The notes under the pieces: generated by a model | Seen by the model: only the letters and a program-made list of their open reading frames with translations | What the model was told of the DNA's origin: nothing | Databases searched by the model: none | Position numbers and translations under genes: made by a program | Assembly: GCF_023824195.1 (NCBI RefSeq) | Contig: NZ_CP085442.1 | Location: 248,001 to 312,000 of the forward strand | DNA: 64,000 nt | Direction: 5' to 3' | Source: Priestia megaterium | GTDB lineage: Bacteria; Bacillota; Bacilli; Bacillales; Bacillaceae_H | Shown here: positions 53,856 to 63,031 of the stretch, one piece after another | Layout: each line of letters opens with the position of its first letter | Numbering within the stretch: position 1 is the stretch's first letter

Positions 53856-54428
53856 ATCATCGTCATTTTCATAGGTGATGGAATCTACATGTCCAGAGTA
53901 AGCATTTATCATCACTTTAGCTTCTCTTGTTTTAGACTGATCAATTTCGACTTCGTAGAAGGTTTGGCCTTCTTCCTCCTCTATTTCAACTGAGGAAAAC
54001 GTTCCTTTTACTTTTTGTAAAGCAATGTCTCTTGCTTGTTCCATTGAAATGAGAGGCTCGTCGGATGTAGGAGAAACTGGTGGCTGCTCGCTCTTTTTTT
54101 GTTCTTCTTCTGTATTATTTTTAGTTTGAGTAGACGTTTGTTTCTCTACTTTTTGTTTGATTAATGACTGGACTTCTCCATTTTCTCCATTTACTGTGAT
54201 GTGGTATGGAATATCATCTTTAAGCAAAGTGATTCGATAAATCGGTTCATCATCTTTTTGAGAAAAGCTTGCATTTTCAATAGTGCCGCCATATTTTTGC
54301 TGAATCATACTGCTGACGTCAGATTCGGATAAAATTGTATCAGGCCGATTCACTGCTTTTGCTATTCCGTAAAAGCTAGCTGAACCAACGGCAAGAAAAA
54401 TAAGTATAAAAAGCACCGTTTTCTTCAT
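53853..54428 (-). CDS. PepSY-domain membrane-anchored protein
   Basis: 191 residues with a hydrophobic N-terminal segment (about 4-22) that is probably an anchor, then two PepSY-like units separated by a Gln/Glu/Lys/Pro-rich linker (about 95-120). The C-terminal unit (ISMEQARDIALQKVKGTF, EAKVMINAYSGHVDSITYE) is the clearest. Directly downstream (72 nt) of the ykoH-like kinase gene, so likely under the same control. ATG follows GGAGGTGAA. Confidence 0.85.
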   Translation of the reverse strand: MKKTVLFILIFLAVGSASFYGIAKAVNRPDTILSESDVSSMIQQKYGGTIENASFSQKDDEPIYRITLLKDDIPYHITVNGENGEVQSLIKQKVEKQTSTQTKNNTEEEQKKSEQPPVSPTSDEPLISMEQARDIALQKVKGTFSSVEIEEEEGQTFYEVEIDQSKTREAKVMINAYSGHVDSITYENDDD

Positions 54429-54500
54429 ACATTCACCTCCAGTATCTTAAAAAGTAGTATAGCAGGCAATTCTTAAAAATCGCTAAGAAAAAGCAAGAAA

Positions 54501-55847
54501 TCAAAGAGGAAAGCAAACCGTTACTGATGTCCCTTTTCCTTCTTGGCTGCTAATCTCAATACGCCCGCTATGAGCTTCTACAATCTTTCGAGCAATGGAT
54601 AATCCAAGTCCAGAACCACCGGTTTCTCGATTTCTTGCTTTATCTACGCGAAAAAAGCGTTCATACACGTTTGATAAGTCTTCTTTTGGAATACCAATTC
54701 CTTGATCTGTGACCATAATCATAAAGCTTTCGCTTCTTGTTATAGTTACTTCCACTGCTTTTTCACTATATTTAATGGCATTATCTAAGAGGATGTACAG
54801 CAGCTGCTTTAAGCGTTTTTCATCGGCTGTTACGATGGGCTGATCGGTTTTTACGTTTAAATAAATGGTTCGTTCAAAGGCTTGTTCTAGATGCTTGATT
54901 GTTTGGTTACAGACGGCGGCCGCATCTACGTGTTCCATGTGAAGCTCCCACTGCGACTCATCTTTCGCAAGCACCAGCATTTGAGACGTAAGCTGTTTCA
55001 TGCGCAAAGACTCAGAGTGAATGGCTTCGATGGCTTCTTCTAAAATATCCGGACGCTTCATTCCCCATCGTTTTAGCATATTGGCATAGCTTTCTACAAC
55101 GGTCAGGGGTGTTTTTAATTCATGAGAAGCATCGGATACGAACTGCTCTTGCTTTTTATAGTTTTCCTCTAATAAATCCATCATATTATTGAAGGTGTTG
55201 GCCATTTGATCTAACTCATCTTTAGAAGGAGAAGAGAGGTCAATTTTTTTGAATGTGCGAGACACTTGAATTTCTTCCATAGTATGAATAAGAGATTTGA
55301 TAGGTCGCAAAATAATTTTACTTAAAAGCCGTCCAGCAAATATAGTTGGAATTAATATAACAAGAGAGGCAATGAGCAAGATAAATTTTAATGTCTGCAG
55401 AGATTGTTCCACATCTGCCAGTTGTTCCGTGACTTCCAAAGAAACAACTTCACCGTTCGTCCAAATGACGGGGGTATGTGAAATTGCGTATAGGTGGCCG
55501 TCATCTTCTTTGATGCTTGTTTGTTCATTTGAATAATAGGAATAAGGTAAGTCCTGAAGCTCTTTCGTTTGATCAGTAACCGATACAACTAAAGGACTTC
55601 TGGATTTAGGTAAAATACGAATCATCCCGTTAGGAGGCAAATAGGCACGAAGCAAATTGGCTTGTTTAACCGTCGCACTCGTTTGCTTTAGCCCGTTTGT
55701 TACATTGCTTGTTTCTGCTTGCAAACGTTCAATTGCATTGTCCTCCATGGTCTTCTTGAAAATGAAGTAAATCGAACTGTTTGCAATCACTAGCAGAATA
55801 AAAAGCAGCGCAGTTGATGTAAGAATAATCTTTGTTTGTAGTTTCAT
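54501..55847 (-). CDS. ykoH: YkoH-like sensor histidine kinase
   Basis: 448 residues. Membrane segments at about 7-29 and 154-172 flank a 125-residue external domain. Then HAMP, HisKA with His242 in DASHELKTPLTVVESYANML, and HATPase with NAIKYSEKA (N box), DQGIGI and GGSGLGLSIA. Cognate partner is the regulator gene 3 nt upstream. Start ATG with a modest AAGGAGTAGC site. The two downstream PepSY genes are the probable targets or accessory sensors. Confidence 0.88.
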   Translation of the reverse strand: MKLQTKIILTSTALLFILLVIANSSIYFIFKKTMEDNAIERLQAETSNVTNGLKQTSATVKQANLLRAYLPPNGMIRILPKSRSPLVVSVTDQTKELQDLPYSYYSNEQTSIKEDDGHLYAISHTPVIWTNGEVVSLEVTEQLADVEQSLQTLKFILLIASLVILIPTIFAGRLLSKIILRPIKSLIHTMEEIQVSRTFKKIDLSSPSKDELDQMANTFNNMMDLLEENYKKQEQFVSDASHELKTPLTVVESYANMLKRWGMKRPDILEEAIEAIHSESLRMKQLTSQMLVLAKDESQWELHMEHVDAAAVCNQTIKHLEQAFERTIYLNVKTDQPIVTADEKRLKQLLYILLDNAIKYSEKAVEVTITRSESFMIMVTDQGIGIPKEDLSNVYERFFRVDKARNRETGGSGLGLSIARKIVEAHSGRIEISSQEGKGTSVTVCFPL

Positions 55848-55850
55848 AAG

Positions 55851-56543
55851 CTACTCCTTAAGCATATAGCCAACGCCGCGCACTGTTTGAATGTAAGGTG
55901 TTGAAAATGAAGCATCAATTTTTTTACGCAAATAACGAATGTATACGTATACAATATTTGTGTCTCCGTAGTAATCAAATCCCCAAACATTTGTAAGAAG
56001 CTGTTCAAAGCTCAGCACTTGATTTTTGTTTTGAAGCATATAGACAAGCAAATCATATTCTTTAGGAGTCAGCTCAATAGCTTCATTTTCACGCGTGACT
56101 TCTCGCGTTTTTTCGTTAACGACTAAATTGCCTAGTTGCAGAGTGGCCGTTTCTTGTTCAGCAGGCGATGTTGATGCAGGATGGCGAAGCCATACGCGAA
56201 TGCGTGCAAAAAGCTCTTCAATTTGGAAAGGCTTTGTAATGTAGTCGTTTGCTCCTAAATCTAGTCCGCTTACCTTATCAGGAAGGGCGTCTCGGGCTGT
56301 TAACAAAATAACGGGCGTTTGATCATCATTTGCTCGAATGCGACGAAGTACTTCGAGTCCGCTCAGTTCAGGAAGCATCACATCTAAAAGCAGCAAATCC
56401 CAATCGTGTTCTTGAAACTCTGCCAATCCTTCTGTCCCCGTATAAGCCATGCCTGTTTCGTACCCTTCATGTTCAAGCTCGAGCTGAATTAAACGAGCAA
56501 TTTTGCGTTCATCTTCTACTATTAAAATTCTGCCTTTACTCAA
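55851..56543 (-). CDS. ykoG: YkoG-like OmpR-family response regulator
   Basis: 230 residues. Receiver domain 1-120 with acidic Glu10/Asp11 pocket, phospho-acceptor Asp54 in LLLDVMLPE and Lys in YITKPF; winged helix DNA-binding domain from about 138 (ELTPKEYDLLVYMLQNKNQVL, YVYIRYLRKKID). Start TTG at 56543, 7 nt after AAGGGGGA; the frame open to 56582 is rejected. Cotranscribed with the kinase gene. Confidence 0.92.
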   Translation of the reverse strand: MSKGRILIVEDERKIARLIQLELEHEGYETGMAYTGTEGLAEFQEHDWDLLLLDVMLPELSGLEVLRRIRANDDQTPVILLTARDALPDKVSGLDLGANDYITKPFQIEELFARIRVWLRHPASTSPAEQETATLQLGNLVVNEKTREVTRENEAIELTPKEYDLLVYMLQNKNQVLSFEQLLTNVWGFDYYGDTNIVYVYIRYLRKKIDASFSTPYIQTVRGVGYMLKE

Positions 56544-56605
56544 CAAAAATTCCCCCTTGTGTCTATGTATAGTTGCGTACATTATAGCACGGAGAGATTG
56601 GAGGT

Positions 56606-56638
56606 GTATAAAAACAGCCGGAGGTTAGTCCGGCTGTT
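56606..56638 (-). terminator. terminator of the second two-component operon
   Basis: Minus strand stem AACAGCCGGA / TCCGGCTGTT with a 6-nt loop and a TTTTTA tail; contains the stop codon of the kinase gene. Confidence 0.92.
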
Positions 56639-58379
56639 GATCTGCTGAAAGAGGAAGGTGCAAGATAATGGCAGTGCCTTCGTGAAGAGTAGATCTTACT
56701 TCGATATGGCCTTTATGAAGTTCACAAATAGCTTTTGCGATGCTCATGCCAAGTCCAGCACCTTCTGTTTTTTCGGTTGTATTTGTGCCGCGGTAATAGC
56801 GGTCAAATAAATTTTTCTGCGTTTCTTCATCCATTCCAATTCCATCATCTTGAATCGTAATCAAGACGCGGTCACTTTTTATCGCGGTCGAAATCGTAAT
56901 GGTAGTGTTCTTAGGGTTATGTTTAATAGCATTAAAAATTAAATTATCAAGCATTCGTTCAAACCAGCGCGGGTCAGCTTGAATAAAAGGTTGAAGATGA
57001 GCGGGCACATAAGAGAAGTGAACATTTTCAATGGTTCTATCGTTAACGAATTTTAAAACAATATGCTGAAGTAATTGATGAACGTCCACTTTTTTTGTTT
57101 CTAAAACAACCACGTTATTTTTAAGCTTAAAGGCCAATGAAAAATCCTCTACAAGCTCCACCATGTATTCACTTTTATCACGGAGTGTTTGGCCAATTTC
57201 TTTTAACTCTTCTTCGTTCCAATTGTAATGGCCGCTTTCAAGCATATGCCCATATCCTTGAATCGTTGAAAGAGGTGTGCGCAAATCATGTGATATTCCC
57301 GTCATCCATTCTTCGCGAGTAGTTTCTAGCTGCTTTCGTTCTTTTTCAGCTAAGCTAAGCTGCTCCGCCATCTCATAAAAAGCTGTGATTACTTCTGAAT
57401 ACAAACGATATTGTAAGCGTACTTTTCCATTCTTCCGAAAGACGCGCTTCCGCTCTTTTTCTGTTAGCACTTCTGAATAGTTTCCGCTTCCCATGCGCCC
57501 GAGCCAGCTGGTGAAGAGAAGTAAGGGGCCACCGTAACGAAAAGCGTTCCAGATGGAGAAAGTGATAGTGGCTATAAGAACAGAAACAGCCACGATAATG
57601 GAGATCATCCAGGCTGTTCGAATAATAGATTCATCGGTTATACTGTGGTAATTATTAGGAGTGTAAAAAATCCATGAAATTTTCTTCTTCGAGTCATGGA
57701 ATACAGTAGCTGTTGAATCATATTTATCTTGTTCAATTTTTCGGGAAATAATTTCTAAAGGATCGTAATGTTTTTTTTCTTTAGGCATTCTAATGGAAGC
57801 TAAGATATCACCGTTATCATTTAAAATTTGAAGCGAAGCATTTTTTTCTTTTAACGCCTTTTTGATAAGAGGGATATCGCTTTTTGGAGGCACACCTTCT
57901 TTATTATAGTTAGCATACATAGCATATAGCTGGTCTTTTAAATCACTTTTATAGCCCAAAATATAATAAGTAGGTGTAGTCAAAAAGGTATCAAGTTCTG
58001 TTACTACACTATAGCCTCTAAATTTCTTGGTTTTATCCATTTCTAATAATTCGGAAAGACCGTATTGGTGGGGCAAGTCTTTTGGTGAGTTAATTTCTCC
58101 AATTACTTTTCCTTGTTTGTTCAGCACTTGATACCATAGTCCTTCCTGTTTAAGCTGTTTTGCTAAATCTTCTGAAACGTTCGCTTTCCCGTTTTTAACC
58201 GTTGTGTCCGTAGTTAATACGCTAAGTGACCCAGAGGGCAAGTCTCTTTTGATATCTTGCTTTGTAAGGTAATAGCCTAGAAATATTAAAGCGCAAAAAA
58301 GAATGCAGCAAACACATACAATAATCGCAATAAACTGAAATGAAAAATGAAAGGTCAACCTTCTTTTAATTGATTTCAT
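56625..58379 (-). CDS. sensor histidine kinase with large extracellular domain
   Basis: 584 residues. Membrane segments at about 12-37 and 255-276 enclose an external sensor of about 215 residues that looks like a double-unit sensor (two GKVIGEI / GDILASI PAS-like strands). HisKA with His364 in WMTGISHDLRTPLSTIQGYG, then HATPase with NAIKHNPKN, DDGIGM and GAGLGMSIAKAI. It overlaps the upstream regulator gene by 4 nt. It differs from the short intramembrane-sensing BceS kinases. A divergent ABC transporter and DUF418 gene lie next to the operon. Confidence 0.9.
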   Translation of the reverse strand: MKSIKRRLTFHFSFQFIAIIVCVCCILFCALIFLGYYLTKQDIKRDLPSGSLSVLTTDTTVKNGKANVSEDLAKQLKQEGLWYQVLNKQGKVIGEINSPKDLPHQYGLSELLEMDKTKKFRGYSVVTELDTFLTTPTYYILGYKSDLKDQLYAMYANYNKEGVPPKSDIPLIKKALKEKNASLQILNDNGDILASIRMPKEKKHYDPLEIISRKIEQDKYDSTATVFHDSKKKISWIFYTPNNYHSITDESIIRTAWMISIIVAVSVLIATITFSIWNAFRYGGPLLLFTSWLGRMGSGNYSEVLTEKERKRVFRKNGKVRLQYRLYSEVITAFYEMAEQLSLAEKERKQLETTREEWMTGISHDLRTPLSTIQGYGHMLESGHYNWNEEELKEIGQTLRDKSEYMVELVEDFSLAFKLKNNVVVLETKKVDVHQLLQHIVLKFVNDRTIENVHFSYVPAHLQPFIQADPRWFERMLDNLIFNAIKHNPKNTTITISTAIKSDRVLITIQDDGIGMDEETQKNLFDRYYRGTNTTEKTEGAGLGMSIAKAICELHKGHIEVRSTLHEGTAIILHLPLSADQQPD

Positions 58380-59101
58380 AGCGCTTTTCCGTTCACTAAT
58401 TTATATCCAAGTCCGCGCACCGTAACTAAGTGTTGTGGATTGCTAGGATTACCTTCAATTCGTTCTCGAATTCTTCGAATATGCACGGTTACTGTATTGT
58501 CGTCTACAAACTGATTATATCCCCAGACAGCTTCAAGAAGCTGTGATTTAGAAAGAACAATATTCATATTTTTACAAAAGTGAAGAAGCAATAAAAACAC
58601 TTGTGCGGGGCAAGAAACCGTTTGACCGTCCACAATGAGTTCTCCTGCCGATTCATCTACAGTAAAACGATCAAACTCATAGCGATTTGACGATTGTGGT
58701 TCCGTTCTTATAGAAGTTCCTTCAGTCAGCGCTTGCTTTCTGCGCAGTCGTGCTTTAATTCGTGCTGCAATTTCTAAAGGATTAAACGGCTTGGTTACGT
58801 AGTCGTCTCCTCCCATGGCGAAACCCGTTAGCACATCCAAGTCGGATACTTTGGCTGTTATGAATAAAATATACGCGTTTGAGAGCTCACGAATTTTAGG
58901 ACAGATATCAAATCCGCTTTGATCGGGAAGCATTACGTCCAACAAAATAATATCAATTGTTTGATTATGTAAAACATCCAGCGCTTCTTGAGCGGCGTGA
59001 GCTTTATAAATTTGGTTGAATCCTTCTTTTTTTAATACTGTCTCCAGCATTTTGACGATGGCAATTTCATCATCAACTAGCAATATAGACGCATCTTCCA
59101 A
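58376..59101 (-). CDS. OmpR-family response regulator
   Basis: 241 residues. Receiver with Asp10/Asp11 pocket, phospho-acceptor Asp55 in IILLDVMLPD, and KPF loop (DDYVTKPFNP); winged helix in the C-terminal 95 residues (LLEAVWGYNQFVDDNTVTVH, IRRIRERIEGN). Start TTG at 59101, after GAGGTGATT. Its stop overlaps the kinase gene. The intergenic region to the divergent DUF418 gene has an inverted repeat that could be its operator. Confidence 0.92.
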   Translation of the reverse strand: MEDASILLVDDEIAIVKMLETVLKKEGFNQIYKAHAAQEALDVLHNQTIDIILLDVMLPDQSGFDICPKIRELSNAYILFITAKVSDLDVLTGFAMGGDDYVTKPFNPLEIAARIKARLRRKQALTEGTSIRTEPQSSNRYEFDRFTVDESAGELIVDGQTVSCPAQVFLLLLHFCKNMNIVLSKSQLLEAVWGYNQFVDDNTVTVHIRRIRERIEGNPSNPQHLVTVRGLGYKLVNGKAL

Positions 59102-59164
59102 CGTAAATCACCTCTGTTTCATTTCATACGTATTCGATTTTAGCATAAGAACATTACGAAAAGA

Positions 59165-59187
59165 TTAACAAAATTGGAAAATGTTAA
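59165..59187. promoter_or_regulatory. candidate response-regulator operator
   Basis: Inverted repeat TTAACA (59165-59170) and TGTTAA (59182-59187) with an 11-nt AT-rich centre, between the divergent regulator and DUF418 genes. On the minus strand a -35-like TTGTTA (59171-59166) overlaps it, with TATGCT 18 nt further. Prediction by eye. Confidence 0.4.
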
Positions 59188-59271
59188 GGAAAAGATAATC
59201 TCCCGGTTATTTTCTTGAAAACTTCATTTCATATACTAAATGCACAGACACATAGTAAAGGAGTTAAAAGG

Positions 59272-60486
59272 ATGAGTAATGATTTTAGGCGGGTTAAAGT
59301 AATTGATAGTATGAGAGGGTTCAGCTTGTTTGGTATTTTACTAGCGAATATGCTGATTTTTCAATATGGCATTTACGGAAAGGATATGATTCATCTCTTC
59401 TCGCTATCACCAAGTGATTCAGCAGCCTATGTCTTTTTAAAAGTAGCGGTAGAAGAAAGCTTTATGCCTATTTTCACTTTTTTATTTGGCTATTCAATGG
59501 TGAAGATGAAAGAAAGCTTAGAAAGAAGAAAGCTAGGCGTGAAAAGGCATTTCTTTCGCCGCTTTCTTCTGCTTCTAGGGTTTGGCCTACTGCATGGTGT
59601 GTTTTTATGGGAAGGAGATATTCTTACGTTTTATGGAATGATGGGGGTATTTTTGTTACTTTTCTTTTTAAACCGTAAAGCTAAAACACTTTTGGTGTGG
59701 GCATCGATTTTGCTGGTCCTTACAGGAGCAGCCGGATACGGTTCATTAAACGATAATATGTATCTTCTTAGCGATAAACAAACGCTTACGACATATGTAA
59801 AAGATACGATTCATGTGTATGGAAGTGGAACTTATGAACAAATTAAAGACCACCGCAACAATGTTGATCCGATGAATATGGCAGGATATAAATTTGCTTT
59901 TGCCTTCTTGTTTACGCCATTTATAATGGGCGCTTTGTTTTTATTTGGTATGTACGCAGGGAAGAAAAAGTGGTTTTACGACGTTTCAGCTAATCAAAAA
60001 CAGTATGGCCACTGGGCGACCGTGTTGGTTCCGCTTAGCTTGCTGTTAAAAGGAACTATGTACCTGTGGCCGGATGCTAATTGGGCTGGCTCTACACATA
60101 TGTTAGGGGGAAGTCTTCTATCTCTTGGTTATATTGCAGGCTTTGCTTGGCTATATGCGAAATGTGAAAAGTCATTTTTGATGAAGGCTTTTGAAAGCGT
60201 AGGAAGAATATCACTTAGCAATTATTTAATGCAAACGGTTATATGCACGACGATTTTTTATGGCTATGGCTTAGGCTATTTCGGAAAGCTCGGCATGATT
60301 GCAGGAATTTTCGTCTGCATCGGTATTTACGGAATTCAGCTTATCGGTAGTTATATGTACGTGCAAAAATTTAAAACTGGACCGGTGGAAAAGCTGCTGC
60401 GCATATGGACAAATTTTTCTTGGAGTGGAAAGCCAAAAGAGAAAAAAGCTTTACCGACAGAAGTAAATCATCCTTTTGTTGGATGA
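59272..60486 (+). CDS. DUF418 family membrane protein
   Basis: 404 residues, about eight or nine membrane segments. Characteristic N-terminal IDSMRGFSLFGILLANMLIF and C-terminal DUF418 part (about 250-385: GRISLSNYLMQTVICTTIFY). These YeiB-like proteins belong to the wider acyltransferase-like membrane group; substrates unknown. ATG at 59272 is chosen with AAAGGAG (59258) and AAAAGG upstream; the long frame from 59215 is rejected. Probably in one operon with the ABC genes that follow (36-nt gap), divergent from a two-component system. Confidence 0.88.
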   Translation: MSNDFRRVKVIDSMRGFSLFGILLANMLIFQYGIYGKDMIHLFSLSPSDSAAYVFLKVAVEESFMPIFTFLFGYSMVKMKESLERRKLGVKRHFFRRFLLLLGFGLLHGVFLWEGDILTFYGMMGVFLLLFFLNRKAKTLLVWASILLVLTGAAGYGSLNDNMYLLSDKQTLTTYVKDTIHVYGSGTYEQIKDHRNNVDPMNMAGYKFAFAFLFTPFIMGALFLFGMYAGKKKWFYDVSANQKQYGHWATVLVPLSLLLKGTMYLWPDANWAGSTHMLGGSLLSLGYIAGFAWLYAKCEKSFLMKAFESVGRISLSNYLMQTVICTTIFYGYGLGYFGKLGMIAGIFVCIGIYGIQLIGSYMYVQKFKTGPVEKLLRIWTNFSWSGKPKEKKALPTEVNHPFVG

Positions 60487-60522
60487 TAGGGGTCAAACTT
60501 ATGTGAAAAGGAGATTTTAAAA

Positions 60523-61206
60523 ATGTGGGCCATTAGTATAAAAGAGTTTCAAAGCTTATTTAAAAGTATTAAATCAATTATCGTTATTTTAATCGTATGC
60601 GGTGCTTCCTATGGAATAGCTTATGTAGTTAGCCAATTTGGAGGCCAATTGACAAGTGCCCAAATTCAAGATGGAGCTAACGGTGGAATTTTGCTAATGC
60701 TTCTCGGGTTCGGACCTTTATTTGTCTCAAGTCTTTCTCATAATGTTATTAATCAAGAAATTAAAACAAGAACAGCTAGATTTTTAGTTACCAAAACATC
60801 AAGAGAACGTATTGTGCTAGGAAAATTCTTAGGTATTTGTTGTTTCTGGCTTGTTTGTATCTCTATTTCTTTTCTACTGATTGCGTTTATTTCGCATCAT
60901 TTTTCTTTTTTTACATTTTTAGAGTGCCTACTATTTACTATGTGTATGATTTCATTTGTATTAATGCTTTCAGCTTTGGTGCCAAATCCAACTCATACCA
61001 TGTTTTTATCGATTATTTTATCGCTTGTTTTACCGGTACTGAGTGAATGGAGCATGTTTTCCTCAAAAGAATATATTGCATGGTTTAAGTATGTAACACC
61101 TTACTACTATTTAGAGCTGGAGAAAGGCTATCTAACAGTTCTTTTTATTTTCGCAGCGTTCTGTTTATGTACGGCACTTTGGAGTTTTAAAAGGAGAGAA
61201 GTATAA
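60523..61206 (+). CDS. ABC-2 type transporter permease
   Basis: 227 residues with about six hydrophobic segments (first at about 17-34). ABC-2/NatB-like permeases pair with the ATPase encoded next; the short ETKTRTARFLVTKTSRERIV-type cytoplasmic loop (about 85-105; KTRTARFLVTK) is the usual coupling helix region of this group. ATG follows AAAAGGAGA. Substrate unknown: lipid, peptide or antibiotic export are the usual roles. Confidence 0.85.
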   Translation: MWAISIKEFQSLFKSIKSIIVILIVCGASYGIAYVVSQFGGQLTSAQIQDGANGGILLMLLGFGPLFVSSLSHNVINQEIKTRTARFLVTKTSRERIVLGKFLGICCFWLVCISISFLLIAFISHHFSFFTFLECLLFTMCMISFVLMLSALVPNPTHTMFLSIILSLVLPVLSEWSMFSSKEYIAWFKYVTPYYYLELEKGYLTVLFIFAAFCLCTALWSFKRREV

Positions 61207-61207
61207 T

Positions 61208-62140
61208 ATGTATGCCATTGAAACAAGTAAATTAACTAAAAAATATGGATCTAAAACAGTTGTTAACGGTATTAATTTACAGGTACCACAAGGAGAAATT
61301 TACGGGTTTTTAGGAAGAAACGGAGCAGGGAAGTCTACATTTATTAATATGCTTACCGGCGTTTCATTTCCTTCAGCAGGAGAATTTACGCTGCTGGGAC
61401 AGAGTGATGTTGATTTAGAGCTTCAGAAGAAAATAGGCGTTCTTCCTGACTATGCCAACTTTTACGATGAGATGACAGCGCTCAATCACTTGCGCTATTT
61501 TTTAAAGATAAATGGCCATCGCTTTTCCAAAGAACACTGTAGTGATGTACTGAAGAAAGTAGGTTTAGAAGGACATGAGCATCAGAAAGTTGGAAAATTT
61601 TCATTTGGGATGAAAAAGAAGTTAGGAATCGCTCAAGCAATTGTAACAGACCCAGATCTTATCTTTTTAGATGAACCAACTTCTGGAGTAGATGTTGAAT
61701 CTGCTCTTCACATTCATGAACTAATAAGAGAACTCCAAAATCAAGGCAAAACGATTTTTATGACGTCTCATAATTTAAATGAAGTCGAGAAGATTTGTAC
61801 ACGTGTAGCAATTATGAAAAATGGGGTCATTTTAATAGAAGGTACAATGGAAGAGCTGCGCTTTCAATATCAAGCGAAAAAAACGGTGATGATCAAACAT
61901 GATCCTTATCCAAGCAGTCACAAAGAATATATTCAACAGTTTTTCCGTACGTTGAGTCCCGAAGTTGAATACCATCACATGTACACAAAAGTGATGCTTC
62001 AAAAAGAAAGAAATATTCCTCTTATTATTCGCGAATTGATTCAATGCGGCATCGACATTTATCAAGTTCACGTCGAAGAACCTTCTTTAGAGGAAATCTT
62101 TTTGCAAAAAAATATTGTGGATCACTCACAGGTGAGTTAA
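61208..62140 (+). CDS. ABC transporter ATP-binding protein
   Basis: 310 residues, ABC-2 export ATPase (CcmA/NatA/BcrA group). Walker A GRNGAGKS at 36-43; signature place reads FSFGMKKKLGIAQ, i.e. SFGMKK instead of the canonical SGGQ, which is common in this group; Walker B LIFLDEPTSGVD; H-loop MTSHN. An extra C-terminal domain of about 90 residues follows. It begins 1 nt after the permease, so translation is coupled. Confidence 0.93.
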   Translation: MYAIETSKLTKKYGSKTVVNGINLQVPQGEIYGFLGRNGAGKSTFINMLTGVSFPSAGEFTLLGQSDVDLELQKKIGVLPDYANFYDEMTALNHLRYFLKINGHRFSKEHCSDVLKKVGLEGHEHQKVGKFSFGMKKKLGIAQAIVTDPDLIFLDEPTSGVDVESALHIHELIRELQNQGKTIFMTSHNLNEVEKICTRVAIMKNGVILIEGTMEELRFQYQAKKTVMIKHDPYPSSHKEYIQQFFRTLSPEVEYHHMYTKVMLQKERNIPLIIRELIQCGIDIYQVHVEEPSLEEIFLQKNIVDHSQVS

Positions 62141-62286
62141 TGAGCGAAAGTCCGTTGGTTTACTACTCAGCCTGAATACATTATTTATAAATATCAGTTA
62201 GGAAGCTTCTGACAAAAACATGTTTATTTTCTCAAGAAACTGATAAGATAGCTAATGACATTTAAAAATAAGAAAGGATTTCGATT

Positions 62287-62880
62287 ATGTTATCAGCTAT
62301 TAATTCAGTAGATTATACCATTTTCCACGCGGTGAATCAGTATGCCTCACACGTAAAGCCTCTAGATTCGCTGATGGTATTCTTTGCAGATTATGCCCAG
62401 TATGTACTTATCGTTTTACTCGGCTTGTTTTTACTTATTAATAAAAACGGCAGCCGTGTTGTAGCATTTCAAGCTTTATGTGCTTGTGCCACAGGAGTCA
62501 TTATCAATAAAGTGATTAGTTTATTTGCTTATCGAGATCGTCCGTTTATCTCTCACCACGTGAATCAGCTTATTGATCACGCCGCAAATTCTTCATTTCC
62601 AAGCGATCATGCTACATCTGCATTAGTTATCACTTTTACCATTTGGCTGCATTTCAAACGTTCAGGGCGCATGTGGGTTGTCATGGGTGCACTCATTGCA
62701 TTTTCACGCGTATGGGTTGGCGTTCACTACCCATTCGATGTGTTAACAGGAGCCATTTTAGGCTGCGTGCTGGCGCTGTTTATTCATTATGTTATTTTTA
62801 ATACGAAACTGATGAGGGCTATTACCAACCTGTCTATTTTTCGAAAATCAGCTTATGACGAACAGTCTCAATATTATTAA
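62287..62880 (+). CDS. bcrC: undecaprenyl pyrophosphate phosphatase BcrC (PAP2 type)
   Basis: 197 residues with about five membrane segments. The three PAP2 phosphatase motifs are seen: Lys75 to RDRP (83-86), PSDH at 105-108, and SRVWVGVHYPFD at 140-151 with His147. It recycles the cell-wall lipid carrier and gives bacitracin resistance, as in B. subtilis BcrC (YwoA). ATG follows AGAAAGGA. No clear ECF sigma promoter was found upstream. It follows the ABC genes by 146 nt. Confidence 0.9.
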   Translation: MLSAINSVDYTIFHAVNQYASHVKPLDSLMVFFADYAQYVLIVLLGLFLLINKNGSRVVAFQALCACATGVIINKVISLFAYRDRPFISHHVNQLIDHAANSSFPSDHATSALVITFTIWLHFKRSGRMWVVMGALIAFSRVWVGVHYPFDVLTGAILGCVLALFIHYVIFNTKLMRAITNLSIFRKSAYDEQSQYY

Positions 62881-62882
62881 GA

Positions 62883-62909
62883 AAAAGCCGCAAATACGCG
62901 GCTTTTTTA
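62883..62909 (+). terminator. terminator of bcrC
   Basis: Stem AAAAGCCGC / GCGGCTTTT, AAATAC loop, T run. Confidence 0.93.
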
Positions 62910-62936
62910 TTGGGAAATTTTTAATGTATTTAATAC

Positions 62937-62965
62937 TTGTTTCTTAAAATTAAATTGTGTACAAT
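62937..62965 (+). promoter_or_regulatory. promoter of ohrA
   Basis: TTGTTT (62937-62942), 17-nt spacer, TACAAT (62960-62965). The -10 box lies inside the OhrR-type operator, the layout expected for a repressor-controlled promoter. Confidence 0.75.
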
Positions 62966-62974
62966 TAAATTACA
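62945..62974 (+). promoter_or_regulatory. OhrR-type operator at ohrA
   Basis: The pattern (T)AAATTAAATTGT-GT-ACAATTAAATTACA closely follows the B. subtilis OhrR operator (two interleaved AATTAAATT palindromes about a TA-rich centre). The central AATTGT / ACAATT (62953-62966) is a perfect 6-bp palindrome with a 2-nt centre. OhrR, oxidised by organic peroxides, would leave this site and release transcription. Confidence 0.85.
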
Positions 62975-63031
62975 GGAACGATAAATGAAAAATTTTTAAT
63001 AAAATTAACGAAAAAGAGGAGAGATTTATAC

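Noticed and set aside
62209..62249. ECF sigma (SigM/SigX) promoter for bcrC
   Set aside because: AGAAAC is present but no CGTC-like -10 lies at the right distance; only a weak TGA-TAAGAT is seen.
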